Source: an uncultured Prevotella sp.
Lineage (GTDB): Bacteria > Bacteroidota > Bacteroidia > Bacteroidales > Bacteroidaceae
Direction of reading: 5' to 3'
Assembly: GCA_902491375.1 (NCBI GenBank)
Contig: CABUHE010000022.1
Location: 1-32,477 of the forward strand
Length of the DNA: 32,477 nucleotides
Position numbers and translations under genes: made by a program. Position 1 is the stretch's first letter; each line of letters begins with the position of its first letter. The notes under the pieces are model-generated. The model worked only from the letters and a program-made list of their open reading frames with translations, searched no databases and was not told the DNA's origin. Of the stretch, positions 1 to 7,715 are shown piece by piece.

Positions 1-47
1 TGCGCCGATGGTACTGCAATGCGATGCGGGAGAGTAGGAGGCCGCCT
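1..47 (+). rRNA. rrf: 5S ribosomal RNA, 3' end only
   Basis: The window opens inside a 5S rRNA gene. The segment TGCGCCGATGGTACTGCAAT followed by GCGGGAGAGTAGG and GCCGCC is the conserved 3' third of bacterial 5S rRNA (loop E and helix IV region, then the strand that pairs with the 5' end). The 5' part lies outside the window. A strong terminator follows at once, so this is the end of an rRNA operon transcribed rightwards. The exact 3' end is approximate. Confidence 0.9.
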
Positions 48-60
48 TTTTTGAGTGAGG

Positions 61-98
61 GTCCTGCAGGATGAGTATCCTGCGGGACTCTTTTTTTT
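61..98 (+). terminator. rRNA operon terminator
   Basis: Arms GTCCTGCAGGAT (61-72) and ATCCTGCGGGAC (77-88) form a 12-bp stem with one G-U pair and a 4-nt loop. A run of eight T (91-98) follows. It sits 14 nt after the 5S end. Confidence 0.9.
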
Positions 99-435
99 GT
101 GTGTCTGCGGGTGTGGATGGGAGAGATGGGAGGAATGTGGAGAGAAATGTGCTGGTAATATGACTGACATAAGTCAATGAAAGTCTTTAATCCTGTTTTT
201 TATTTAAAAAGGCAAATTTTGATGATATAATAATTTTTTTAATAAATTTTATTGCTTATTTTACATAAGTTCTTATATTTGCAAAATTGAATGTTTTTTA
301 GAGCATTATCAATGTTGATTGTGTGACCTTAAACATCAGGAATCAGATATAGGTAATTATTTTTTATCCATACTATTGGCAAATGGACTCTTCCATGGTA
401 TGGTGTTCACAACAAAGGGTCTGAGTTATATTACC
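99..435 (+). promoter_or_regulatory. Intergenic region with promoter of the 436 gene
   Basis: This AT-rich stretch separates the rRNA operon from the next gene. A Bacteroidetes promoter is visible: a -33-like ATTG ending at 254, a 19-bp spacer, and the -7 element TATATTTG at 274-281. Transcription would start near 287 and give a leader of about 150 nt. A TTG codon at 319 opens the same frame further upstream but the translated extension (about 39 residues) has no signal-peptide character. Nothing else is recognisable here. Confidence 0.6.
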
Positions 436-2598
436 ATGAAACATCTAGTTAAGTTAGCCGTAGTTGTATTATTGGCATTCGTTTTTGTAGGTAGAGTGTA
501 TTCAGAGTCAGTTCTTTATGGTTATCAGATGGGGGATGAGAATCTGAAGTTTGGATTTGTCTCATTTACTGTTTCAGATTGTTCTAATGTAACAATATTG
601 AAAAGTACGAATATGTATTATAATCACATTTCTGCCGGTGAATATTTTGATGGAAGACTTTATGCTTATACTGTTGAGCCAGATGACTTCGGAGCTATGT
701 ATCCTAATTCTTTTGCTGTTTATGATGCTGAAACATTTGAATTGTTGTCTGAAACGTTTCACGGTGATGGAGTTCGTGTTGTTGATATGACTTATGATGT
801 TTCAACCAATACAATGTATGCCCTAGCTGAAGAAAAGTATGGTACTGCGGATATAGGTAAGACTTGCCTTTGTATTGTAAATATGGATACAGGTAATCTT
901 ACCTCTGTCGGTTCTGCTGGTGAACTTAAGGCTATAGATGGATACGGACGTGAGGTTGATGCAGTATTGGTTACTCTTGCAGCTGATGCGCAAGGTAATA
1001 TTTATGCGATGTCTGATTATAGGCAATTTTATAAATTGGATAAGTATACTGGTAAAGCTTCAGAAATAGGTACTCCGCATAAAATTGCTGTAACTAACAA
1101 ATTCCAGTCTATGACATTTGATACCGACGGTACGCTTTATTGGTCGCATCAACATCCTGACTATGGATACTTGACACAGATAGATCCTATGACAGGTGTG
1201 CCGACTGTAATTGGAACGTTAGGGAAAAATGCTCAGATAACTTCCCTTTTTGTTAAAAAAGAATTGGACAAGTCTTTTCCAAATGCCGTTGAAAATTTGA
1301 AAGCTTCCGTTGATGTGGAAAATCCTAAAAGTGTTAGGCTTGAGTGGACGTTGCCTGTAAGTGACTATTCTGGAGTTCCTGTAAGTCTTACTTCAGTTAA
1401 AGTTTATCGTTTAGGCACGTCTGAACCTTTAGCTGTATTGCCGGCGAATGCGACTTCGTATGTTGATACGGATGCAGATAATGGAATGAATACTTATCTT
1501 GTTACTACTGTGACTACAAAAGCCACAGGCGCTCCGTCTACAGTTGAAGTCTATGCAGGTTACGATAAGTTGTGTGCTGTTGATAATTTGAGAATATCGC
1601 TTGTTGATAATAAGGTGAGTCTGAATTGGAATGCTCCAACAGCTACAGTGAACGGTGGGTATTCTGATTTCAGCAATATAACTTATAATGTTTATAGGAA
1701 AATCGGTGCCGATATGACTGAAGTAGCTTCTGGTATTTCTGATTGTGAGTTTTCTGAGACTTTAACAAAATCAGGTGTTTATGCTTACGTTGTAGAGCCT
1801 GTTTCATGCGGTGTAACCGGTGAGAGTGCAACTTCTGATGAAGTTAAGTTGATAGATATAGCTTCAATTCCTTATTTTACTGGTTTTGAAGACGATGAAG
1901 ACGGTCCATTGTGGACTTTTATCAACGATCATACTAATACAAGCTTGGGATGGTCAATAGTTGCCGGATATGCTTATCAACAGTTGGACGGTAAGTTCGC
2001 ACAGATGAAGACAGGTGGATCTGCTGATACAGGCCGTGACTGGCTAATTTCTCCTCCAATACATTTTGAGGCAGGTACTTATAAAATAAAATATTATGTT
2101 GACAATTCAACATCAATCGATACTCATAGTTGGGAAGTCAAATTAGGTACGGATAACTCAGATGTAACAACATTCCAGCAATCTGTAGGCAGGTATGAGA
2201 ACATTAAGTTGAATACGGATTGGGATAATATTTATGAGGAAACTTTCGATGTGTCTTCTGCTGGTGATTATTATGTCGGCTTTTATGGCTTCTCAACGTC
2301 CACATTTGCAACAATGAAGATTGACAATCTTGCGATTGAGAGCATAGCAACAGGCATAAATGAAATTGTTGCTGAAAGTGGAATCAGATATTACAATGGC
2401 AATGTTTACGTAACTTCTGATACAGGTATATGTTCTTGGGCGGTAGTTGATATGCAGGGACGTACGTTGATGAAAGAAAGCATAGGTGGAGCTAATACAG
2501 CTTCTATAAGTTTTGATGGTTTTGCCAGCGGTGTTTATATTGTTTCAGTAGTATTGGACAACGGCAACACTCTTGTATCAAAGATTATCCGTGATTAA
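436..2598 (+). CDS. Secreted multidomain protein with FN3, choice-of-anchor J and T9SS sorting domains
   Basis: This 720-residue protein begins with a signal peptide (MKHLVKLAVVVLLAFVFVG, cleaved near residue 23), which is why ATG 436 was chosen over the TTG at 319. Residues about 25-270 have short repeated strands with YAL/YAM and DxxTG patterns, suggestive of a beta-propeller. Two fibronectin-III-like domains follow (about 281-365 and 377-465). Residues about 478-640 (GFEDDEDG, DWLISPPI, KIKYYVD) match the choice-of-anchor J / cleaved-adhesin fold. The last 80 residues (VVDMQGR, FASGVYIVSV, KIIRD) form a type A T9SS C-terminal domain. It is therefore probably exported by T9SS and displayed on or released from the surface. 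The ligand is unknown. The gene looks more AT-rich than the PUL genes. Transcribed alone, ended by a hairpin at 2645. Confidence 0.8.
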   Translation: MKHLVKLAVVVLLAFVFVGRVYSESVLYGYQMGDENLKFGFVSFTVSDCSNVTILKSTNMYYNHISAGEYFDGRLYAYTVEPDDFGAMYPNSFAVYDAETFELLSETFHGDGVRVVDMTYDVSTNTMYALAEEKYGTADIGKTCLCIVNMDTGNLTSVGSAGELKAIDGYGREVDAVLVTLAADAQGNIYAMSDYRQFYKLDKYTGKASEIGTPHKIAVTNKFQSMTFDTDGTLYWSHQHPDYGYLTQIDPMTGVPTVIGTLGKNAQITSLFVKKELDKSFPNAVENLKASVDVENPKSVRLEWTLPVSDYSGVPVSLTSVKVYRLGTSEPLAVLPANATSYVDTDADNGMNTYLVTTVTTKATGAPSTVEVYAGYDKLCAVDNLRISLVDNKVSLNWNAPTATVNGGYSDFSNITYNVYRKIGADMTEVASGISDCEFSETLTKSGVYAYVVEPVSCGVTGESATSDEVKLIDIASIPYFTGFEDDEDGPLWTFINDHTNTSLGWSIVAGYAYQQLDGKFAQMKTGGSADTGRDWLISPPIHFEAGTYKIKYYVDNSTSIDTHSWEVKLGTDNSDVTTFQQSVGRYENIKLNTDWDNIYEETFDVSSAGDYYVGFYGFSTSTFATMKIDNLAIESIATGINEIVAESGIRYYNGNVYVTSDTGICSWAVVDMQGRTLMKESIGGANTASISFDGFASGVYIVSVVLDNGNTLVSKIIRD

Positions 2599-2644
2599 TA
2601 TTAGTCGGTTTTTCAGCATTGTTTAAATATTTATTATTGATTAT

Positions 2645-2684
2645 AAGTCTCTTGTAAAGTTGAGTCTTTATAAGAGACTTTTTT
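2645..2684 (+). terminator. Terminator of the 436 gene
   Basis: AAGTCTCTTGTAAAG (2645-2659) pairs with CTTTATAAGAGACTT (2666-2680) through 15 bp including one G-U pair, followed by TTTT. It lies between the convergent genes ending at 2598 and 2692. Confidence 0.85.
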
Positions 2685-2691
2685 ATGGTTA

Positions 2692-3327
2692 TTACCATAT
2701 TTTATTATATGAGTTTACACTTGTCCTTATGTATTTTAATGTGTCGAAGTTTATAAATCCTATTTGCTTTAGCTCTTTTATGCTGTTCTGAATGGCGCTT
2801 TCATTGTTGAAACCGGGAATGAGAGGCAGGCGTATTGTTGTTTTTTCTGGTGAGATCTGCGATGCAAGCAGATGCAGATTTTGTTTTACAATACTGTTAG
2901 ATCCTGAAGTATAGGCATTGTAAATGTGCGGATTCATATCCTTAATGTCAATGTAAAAATGATTAATGTATGGCAGAACGGTTTTAAGTAAAGCTGTTTC
3001 AGCATTCAGTGAAGTTTCAATATTGATTCGCCATTGAGGGGCGGCAATCTTGCAGAATTCAGCTATGAAAGCACTGTTTAGCAAAGGTTCTCCTCCTCCG
3101 AATGTTATTCCGCCACCAGTTGCGACGAAATACAGGCTGTCTACTGATACTTCTTCAAGCAAATCTACTGGGGTGACGCAACGGCATACAATGTCTTGAT
3201 TAAGGCATTGCGGATTGAGGCAGTATTTGCAATGCAGTGTGCAGCCGTGAAATGCGACAAGGGTTGTCACGCCTTGTCCGTCTGTTGAGATACGGTGCCG
3301 TTCTATTCCAATAAGTTTTGCAAGCAT
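2692..3327 (-). CDS. Radical SAM protein, glycyl-radical-enzyme activase type
   Basis: This is a 211-residue radical SAM enzyme. The CxxxCxxC cluster motif is CTLHCKYC, preceded by the activase-like lead FHGC, and a glycine-rich GGGITFGGGEP motif (SAM binding, as in PflA) lies about 50 residues further on. IETSLN and YIDIKDMN are the later core strands. The 4Fe-4S cluster would cleave SAM to a 5'-deoxyadenosyl radical, which in this family abstracts a glycine hydrogen from a partner enzyme. No eight-cysteine ferredoxin insert is present, although extra cysteines occur just after the motif (PQC, VCRC). No glycyl-radical enzyme is adjacent, so the partner is unknown. Start: ATG at 3327 begins MLAKLIGIERHRI, the usual family start; the longer frame to 3378 would begin upstream of the promoter. 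Confidence 0.8.
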   Translation of the reverse strand: MLAKLIGIERHRISTDGQGVTTLVAFHGCTLHCKYCLNPQCLNQDIVCRCVTPVDLLEEVSVDSLYFVATGGGITFGGGEPLLNSAFIAEFCKIAAPQWRINIETSLNAETALLKTVLPYINHFYIDIKDMNPHIYNAYTSGSNSIVKQNLHLLASQISPEKTTIRLPLIPGFNNESAIQNSIKELKQIGFINFDTLKYIRTSVNSYNKIW

Positions 3328-3331
3328 AGTA

Positions 3332-3362
3332 CAAATATAATTTTTTTCAAGCTTATTTGCAA
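3332..3362 (-). promoter_or_regulatory. Promoter of the radical SAM gene, near-leaderless
   Basis: On the minus strand TATATTTG (3339-3332) is a perfect -7 element and TTG (3362-3360) lies 20 bp upstream. The start codon at 3327 begins only 4 nt after the -7 box, so the transcript should start at or next to the ATG. Confidence 0.6.
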
Positions 3363-3403
3363 TGAATTGTGTGGGCAAAGATGTAAATATTGAATTAAAT
3401 GAT

Positions 3404-3411
3404 TATCTTTG
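3404..3411 (+). promoter_or_regulatory. -7 element of the 3430 gene
   Basis: TATCTTTG fits TAnnTTTG and lies 18 nt before the ATG at 3430. No clear -33 element is seen at the expected distance (3380-3384 reads GATGT), so the call is tentative. Confidence 0.4.
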
Positions 3412-3429
3412 TTGAAAAAATTTTTCGTT

Positions 3430-4044
3430 ATGGGTAAAGGCAAAGACTTGTGTGATACACTTAAAACCATTAGGAAGGCCGTTGCTGATGCTAACGGCAT
3501 AGAATATGTGCCCGGTAAATGCACAAACGATGATGAATGCTGCGGAACTTGTCCGGCATGTGAGGCGGAAGTAAGATACATCGAACGTGAACTGAAGTTC
3601 AGAAGGCTTGCAGGAAAGGCTGTTACAGTAGCCGGAATTGCTATTGGGGCTGCTTCGTTTGCGGCATGCAGTACAGACAAGTTGACTGATGACGGACTAA
3701 ATAACAGCTCTGTGCAGGTGCCGAATCAAAATAAACTGTTCGGTGAAATGCCGGAGACTCAGCCGAGTTTTCCAGGTGGAGAGGCTGCTTTGATGAAATA
3801 TTTTGAGGAAAACATGCAATGGCCTGATAATGAAAGTGACATCAGCGGGCGGGTTATTGTCCAGTTCAAGATAGCGAAAGACGGTACTGTTAAAAATCCC
3901 AAGGTGGTGAGAGGGCTTGCACCAGAATTCGATGCGGAGGCGTTACGATTGGTTAGAGGAATGCCCAAATGGATACCCGGAAAGATTTCAGGCAAGGTTG
4001 TCGAGACTGTTTACACCGTGCCGGTGAAGTTTAGGCTCAGATAA
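3430..4044 (+). CDS. TonB C-terminal-domain protein with N-terminal cysteine cluster
   Basis: This 204-residue protein has three parts. Residues 1-58 carry a cysteine cluster (C31, C37, C38, C41, C44, in CTNDDECCGTCPACEAEVRY) ahead of a charged helix. Residues 62-80 (GKAVTVAGIAIGAASFAAC) are a hydrophobic segment that ends in a lipobox-like FAAC. Residues about 110-204 are a TonB C-terminal domain (FPGGEAALMKYFEEN, GRVIVQF, DAEALRLVRGMPKW, VPVKFRLR), related to the one in the M56 protein at 5976. It would sit in the cell envelope and contact outer-membrane receptors or partner proteins. The cysteines suggest a metal or Fe-S site, which is inference. Start ATG 3430 is preferred to the TTG at 3409, which overlaps the -7 box. 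Confidence 0.75.
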   Translation: MGKGKDLCDTLKTIRKAVADANGIEYVPGKCTNDDECCGTCPACEAEVRYIERELKFRRLAGKAVTVAGIAIGAASFAACSTDKLTDDGLNNSSVQVPNQNKLFGEMPETQPSFPGGEAALMKYFEENMQWPDNESDISGRVIVQFKIAKDGTVKNPKVVRGLAPEFDAEALRLVRGMPKWIPGKISGKVVETVYTVPVKFRLR

Positions 4045-4086
4045 ATGAATTTATTTTGATGTAGATTTTATACAGACAGATAATGT

Positions 4087-4123
4087 AAAAAGCCACTTTC
4101 AGCATTGCTGACGGTGGCTTTTT
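4087..4123. terminator. Bidirectional terminator
   Basis: AAAAAGCCAC (4087-4096) pairs perfectly with GTGGCTTTTT (4114-4123), and an inner CAGC/GCTG hairpin closes the loop. A run on one side and T run on the other allow it to serve both convergent genes (3430 gene and 4151 gene). Confidence 0.9.
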
Positions 4124-4150
4124 ATGTTTGTTTATACTGTGTTTCTGATA

Positions 4151-5314
4151 TTACTTTTTAAGTTCAATACGGAAAGTTGTGCCTTTACCCTGTTCTGAAC
4201 ACTTGACGAATATGCGACCTTTATGATATTCTTCGACAATACGTTTTGCCAATGAAAGACCTAATCCCCAGCCGCGTTTCTTGGTCGTGAAGCCCGGTTT
4301 GAATACATTGCGCAGGTCTTTTTTCCTTATTCCCTTGCCGGTGTCAGACACTTCGATTATCGCCTTGTCTGTGGTCGATTCCATGTGCAGCGTTATTGTG
4401 CCGCTGCCTTCCATGGCATCGACGGCGTTTTTGCACAGATTCTCTATTACCCATTCAAACAGCGAGGCGTTAATCTTTATGATAATGTCGTCAGACGGGA
4501 AATCTTTGATAAACTTAACTTTCGACGAAGTGCGCCTGTCCATGTATTCAATGACGTGGGCCATGACTTCGGTAAGACTTGCCGGAACAGGCTCAGGCAG
4601 TGAACCAATCTTTGAGAAACGGTCGGCTATCAGTTCAAGGCGCTTCACATCCTTGTTCATTTCAGGTATAAGCTCGTCGTCTGGATAGTTTTCTTTAAGA
4701 ACCTCAACCCATGCCATAAGGCTCGATATAGGCGTGCCCAACTGGTGTGCGGTTTCCTTCGACAGACCTACCCATACCTTGTTCTGCTCCGCGCGCTTTG
4801 AAGTGAGCAGCGCGAATATAGCCACCACGACAAACAGCATCACCACTCCGAGCTGTATGTAAGGGTAGGAGGCGAGCCGTTTCAGCATAACCGAATCGTC
4901 ATAGCATACATTAATGTAGCCGTCGCTGATGCTGTCGCCCATCTGTATTCTTATGTATCGTCCCTCGTTTAGCAGTCTTGAGCTTATCTGTTCAGCCTGT
5001 TTCATGCTGTCTTCGAGGTTCTCACCTTTAAGTTTAAGGTTTCTGTAAGTCTGCACATTGCCTTTGGCGTCGGTTACGATAACAGGTATTGTGTTGTTCT
5101 CGTTAATCACTTTAAGAACAAGATTAAGGTCAGTGTTCTCGTCGGCAAGGTTAAGTGCCCTCATGGCTTCGGCCCAGACTTCCATCTTGTTGCGCTCCTC
5201 GTCTGCCAGTTCATGTACGAGCGAGTTTGACACGACAAGCGAAACCACGGCTATGACGACCGCGGCTATTACGAGGATTATCTTCACATGGCGTATTCTG
5301 TCAGTCCATTGCAT
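4151..5314 (-). CDS. Membrane sensor histidine kinase, orphan
   Basis: A 387-residue sensor kinase. TM1 is at about 11-32 and TM2 at about 152-172; the roughly 120 residues between them form a periplasmic sensing domain (DLNLVLKVINENNTIPVIVTDAKGNV looks PAS/Cache-like, cut here by length limits to its middle). The H-box is KETAHQLGTPISSL with the phospho-acceptor His190. The ATPase domain shows the N-box (ENLCKNAVDA, N296), G1 (DTGKGI, 324-329) and G2 (GWGLGL, 348-353). It should autophosphorylate and pass phosphate to a response regulator. None is encoded nearby, so the partner is elsewhere in the genome. The gene stands alone, with a shared terminator at its 3' end. The signal sensed cannot be told from sequence. 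Confidence 0.9.
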   Translation of the reverse strand: MQWTDRIRHVKIILVIAAVVIAVVSLVVSNSLVHELADEERNKMEVWAEAMRALNLADENTDLNLVLKVINENNTIPVIVTDAKGNVQTYRNLKLKGENLEDSMKQAEQISSRLLNEGRYIRIQMGDSISDGYINVCYDDSVMLKRLASYPYIQLGVVMLFVVVAIFALLTSKRAEQNKVWVGLSKETAHQLGTPISSLMAWVEVLKENYPDDELIPEMNKDVKRLELIADRFSKIGSLPEPVPASLTEVMAHVIEYMDRRTSSKVKFIKDFPSDDIIIKINASLFEWVIENLCKNAVDAMEGSGTITLHMESTTDKAIIEVSDTGKGIRKKDLRNVFKPGFTTKKRGWGLGLSLAKRIVEEYHKGRIFVKCSEQGKGTTFRIELKK

Positions 5315-5429
5315 ACGTATTAATAACGCATTCGGAGCTTTTATATTGTTGAAATATGTTTAGAATAGACGTGTAACTTAAAAGATTAGTTAAATAACGA
5401 TACTTTTTAGTTTTTCTTTTGGCGGAATA

Positions 5430-5461
5430 TTTGGATATTACTAAAACTTTTAGTTACTTTG
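5430..5461 (+). promoter_or_regulatory. Promoter of the BlaI-M56 operon
   Basis: TTTG (5430-5433) is the -33 element and TTACTTTG (5454-5461) the -7 element (one mismatch to TAnnTTTG), separated by 20 bp. The start codon lies 47 nt downstream. The spacer is filled by a perfect palindrome (see operator). Confidence 0.7.
5440..5454. promoter_or_regulatory. Probable BlaI operator
   Basis: ACTAAAACTTTTAGT is a perfect 7-1-7 palindrome located exactly between the -33 and -7 elements. BlaI/MecI repressors bind dyads with TAGT-type half sites, so autorepression by the following gene is the natural reading. A half-similar copy, ACTTTTTAGT, lies upstream at 5402-5411. Confidence 0.65.
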
Positions 5462-5508
5462 AGCAGTGTTACTGAAAAACAAGTATTAACTCAAAGAAAT
5501 CTGATAAT

Positions 5509-5874
5509 ATGAAATCATTGACTAAGCGTGAGGAAGAGATAATGGAGCATTATTGGGACAAAGGCGAGATGCACATACGAGAGCTTCAGGCCCTATATGA
5601 CGATCCTAAGCCGCACGTCAACACCTTGTCTACGCTCGTACACATTCTTGAGGACAAGGGATTCCTGTCGCATAAGGCGTTAACTCCGAAGAGCTACAAG
5701 TATTTTCCGATACTGTCGCGTGATGATTACCGCAGTGGTTCGTTGAAAAACGTAGTAGACAAGTTTTTCGGCAAGTCATACCTTGGCGTTGTCTCGACAC
5801 TTGTCAAGGACGAGAAAATCTCGCTCGACGACCTGCGCAAGCTGATAAAGAAGGTGGAGGAAGGCAATAAGTAG
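5509..5874 (+). CDS. BlaI/MecI-family transcriptional repressor
   Basis: A 121-residue winged-helix protein of the usual BlaI length. It opens with LTKREEEIMEHYWDKGEMHI, the first helices of the family. The recognition helix region is HVNTLSTLVHILEDKGFLSHK, followed by the wing and a C-terminal dimerisation helix pair (SLKNVVDKFFG, LDDLRKLIKKVEE). In this family the repressor is released when its M56 partner is activated and the repressor is cleaved. The partner follows at 5976 after 101 nt, and the palindrome at 5440 is the likely operator. No beta-lactamase lies nearby, so the target regulon is unknown and may be only this operon or distant genes. Confidence 0.9.
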   Translation: MKSLTKREEEIMEHYWDKGEMHIRELQALYDDPKPHVNTLSTLVHILEDKGFLSHKALTPKSYKYFPILSRDDYRSGSLKNVVDKFFGKSYLGVVSTLVKDEKISLDDLRKLIKKVEEGNK

Positions 5875-5885
5875 CCTTCACCGTA

Positions 5886-5918
5886 TTAACTGCCGGCTGC
5901 TGCCTTTACGGCGGTTAA
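5886..5918 (+). other. Intercistronic hairpin between blaI-like and M56 genes
   Basis: TTAACTGCCG (5886-5895) pairs with CGGCGGTTAA (5909-5918) over 10 bp with one G-U pair. No T run follows, so it is more likely an RNA stability or processing element than a full terminator. It could lower expression of the downstream gene relative to the repressor. Confidence 0.5.
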
Positions 5919-5975
5919 GTGTATGGCTGAAGCTGTTAATCATTAAACCCGACAACTAATACCTGCGAAGTAACT

Positions 5976-7586
5976 ATGGGACTGTTTTTTATCTATTCGC
6001 TGAAAGTGGCGCTATGCCTTATAGCGTTTTACCTTATATATAAGCTGATGCTAAGCCGTGAGACCTTCTTCAGTTTCAACCGCGCCGTGCTGCTCGCCAT
6101 TATGGGCCTGTCGCTGCTTCTGCCACTGGCACATGTAAGTATGTCCGCACCGACTGCCGGAGCCGGAGGCTTCGTCGTTGTGGAGGATATAATAGTAAGA
6201 GCCGTGGCTGCCGACACTGAAGACTTTGTGCTGACTGCCGCCCAGACGGCCTTCCTGATATACATTCTCGGTGTCGCGTTTTTTGCAGTACGCTGGGTGT
6301 TGTCGCTCGTCAGTCTGTATAGGCTGATACGTAGCGGCAGGGTTGTCAGCAGTGCTGACGGCATACGCACCATCGTTGTCAGTCGCGAAGTGTCGCCGTT
6401 CAGTTGGCTTGGCAACATCGTTATAAGCGAAAGCGACTATGCCAACAGTCCAGACTGCATATTGAGGCATGAGCGTGCGCATGTAGCCGCGCACCATTCA
6501 GTAGACATAATGCTGTGCGATGCGCTGATAGTGTTCCAGTGGTTCAATCCGGCTGCATGGCTGCTGAAGACTGAAATGCAGAATCTGCACGAGTATGAGG
6601 CCGACAGAGCCGTGCTGACATCAGGCGTCGATGTAGCCGGATATCAGTTGCTGCTGATACGGAAAGCGGTAGGCGACAAACTGTTCTCAATGGCAAATAA
6701 CCTGAATCAATGTTCACTTAAAAAAAGAATTACTATGATGCTGAAAAAGAAATCTAATCCGTGGCGGCAGGCAAGGACACTCCTCGTAGTGCCGGTAGTC
6801 GCAGTGGCAGTTGTAGCTTTTGCCACACCAAAGGCCGAGAGCCTGAGTAATGAAATCAGAAACGAGAGCGACGCGCTGGTAAGTGCTGTTCTGCCTGCTG
6901 ACAATGTAGCCAATGACGATAAGGCTACTACGGCTGCAAGCATGGCTGTACAGGATGCTGCCAAAGCCGAAACAATGGCGCAGCCAGCCGGTGAAGTAAC
7001 GGAGAAGAGCGTTGCAGATGACGGCGATGATGACGAGGTTATGCCTGTCGCAGAGCAGATGCCGGAGTTTCCGGGCGGACAGAAGGCTATGATGAAATGG
7101 CTTATGGAGAACATCAAATATCCTGAGGCTGCCGCCAAGGCCGGTAAAGAGGGTAGGGTGATAGTGAAGTTTGTTGTAGACAAACAAGGAAACGTTACTA
7201 AGCCTGTTGTGGCAAGAGGTGTTGACCCGGTTCTCGATGCAGAAGCCTTGCGCGTGGTTAAGGCTATGCCGAAGTGGACTCCCGGCAGACATAACGGTAA
7301 GGTCGTGTCAGTGGAATACACTCTTCCTGTAAGTTTCCGCATTGACGGCCCTGAAGGAAACAGCAGTGTTGATCTGATGAAAAACCTTGATTTGCCTGAG
7401 GAAGGGACGCTGCATATGTCTGGTAATTTGATTTATGTCGTTGACGGCAAGAAGGTTGATGATGTTAAAGGTTATGACTTATCTGATATTGAAAGTATCG
7501 AGGTGTACAAAGACAAAAAGACAATAGAAAAATATGGCGATGCAGCTAAGAACGGCGTGATATTTATAACCACAAAGAAGAAATAA
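5976..7586 (+). CDS. M56 (BlaR1-like) membrane peptidase fused to TonB domain and plug-like tail
   Basis: A 536-residue fusion. Residues 1-285 form a BlaR1-type M56 metalloprotease with membrane segments near 5-24, 36-55, 88-115 and 266-284. The zinc motif is HERAH (165-169) and the third ligand lies in HEYEAD (E206/D210). After a low-complexity Ala/Asp-rich linker (about 286-355), residues about 360-457 are a TonB C-terminal domain (PEFPGGQKAMMKW, RVIVKFVVDKQGNV, DAEALRVVKAMPKW, LPVSFRI). The last 60 residues (LIYVVDGKK, IESIEVYKDK, NGVIFITTKKK) resemble the plug of SusC-type receptors. In the family the protease senses a periplasmic signal and triggers cleavage of the BlaI partner; the penicillin-binding sensor of true BlaR1 is absent. 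The added domains suggest sensing of, or contact with, outer-membrane TonB systems (inference). Confidence 0.85.
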   Translation: MGLFFIYSLKVALCLIAFYLIYKLMLSRETFFSFNRAVLLAIMGLSLLLPLAHVSMSAPTAGAGGFVVVEDIIVRAVAADTEDFVLTAAQTAFLIYILGVAFFAVRWVLSLVSLYRLIRSGRVVSSADGIRTIVVSREVSPFSWLGNIVISESDYANSPDCILRHERAHVAAHHSVDIMLCDALIVFQWFNPAAWLLKTEMQNLHEYEADRAVLTSGVDVAGYQLLLIRKAVGDKLFSMANNLNQCSLKKRITMMLKKKSNPWRQARTLLVVPVVAVAVVAFATPKAESLSNEIRNESDALVSAVLPADNVANDDKATTAASMAVQDAAKAETMAQPAGEVTEKSVADDGDDDEVMPVAEQMPEFPGGQKAMMKWLMENIKYPEAAAKAGKEGRVIVKFVVDKQGNVTKPVVARGVDPVLDAEALRVVKAMPKWTPGRHNGKVVSVEYTLPVSFRIDGPEGNSSVDLMKNLDLPEEGTLHMSGNLIYVVDGKKVDDVKGYDLSDIESIEVYKDKKTIEKYGDAAKNGVIFITTKKK

Positions 7587-7619
7587 GACAGGCCGACGGC
7601 TGTCAGTCTGACGGTGTAT

Positions 7620-7656
7620 GGCGTGGTGCGTAGCAATGCGTGTCCACGCCTTTTTT
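7620..7656 (+). terminator. Terminator of the BlaI-M56 operon
   Basis: GGCGTGG (7620-7626) pairs with CCACGCC (7644-7650), followed by TTTTTT (7651-7656). It lies 33 nt after the stop codon. Confidence 0.85.
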
Positions 7657-7715
7657 GTGTCTTTGCGGTCAGTCGGGTGCCGCCTTTATAATATGCTGAT
7701 TCTCAGCGTGCTTGC

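Noticed and set aside
319..435. N-terminal extension of the first gene from a TTG codon
   Set aside because: ATG 436 begins a clear signal peptide; the extension would bury it.
6707..7342. Minus-strand frame of 211 codons opposite the M56 gene
   Set aside because: It is Ser/Ala/Thr-rich shadow sequence of the GC-rich linker and TonB domain.
5976..7586. True BlaR1 beta-lactam sensor
   Set aside because: The C-terminal penicillin-binding domain is absent and replaced by TonB and plug-like domains.
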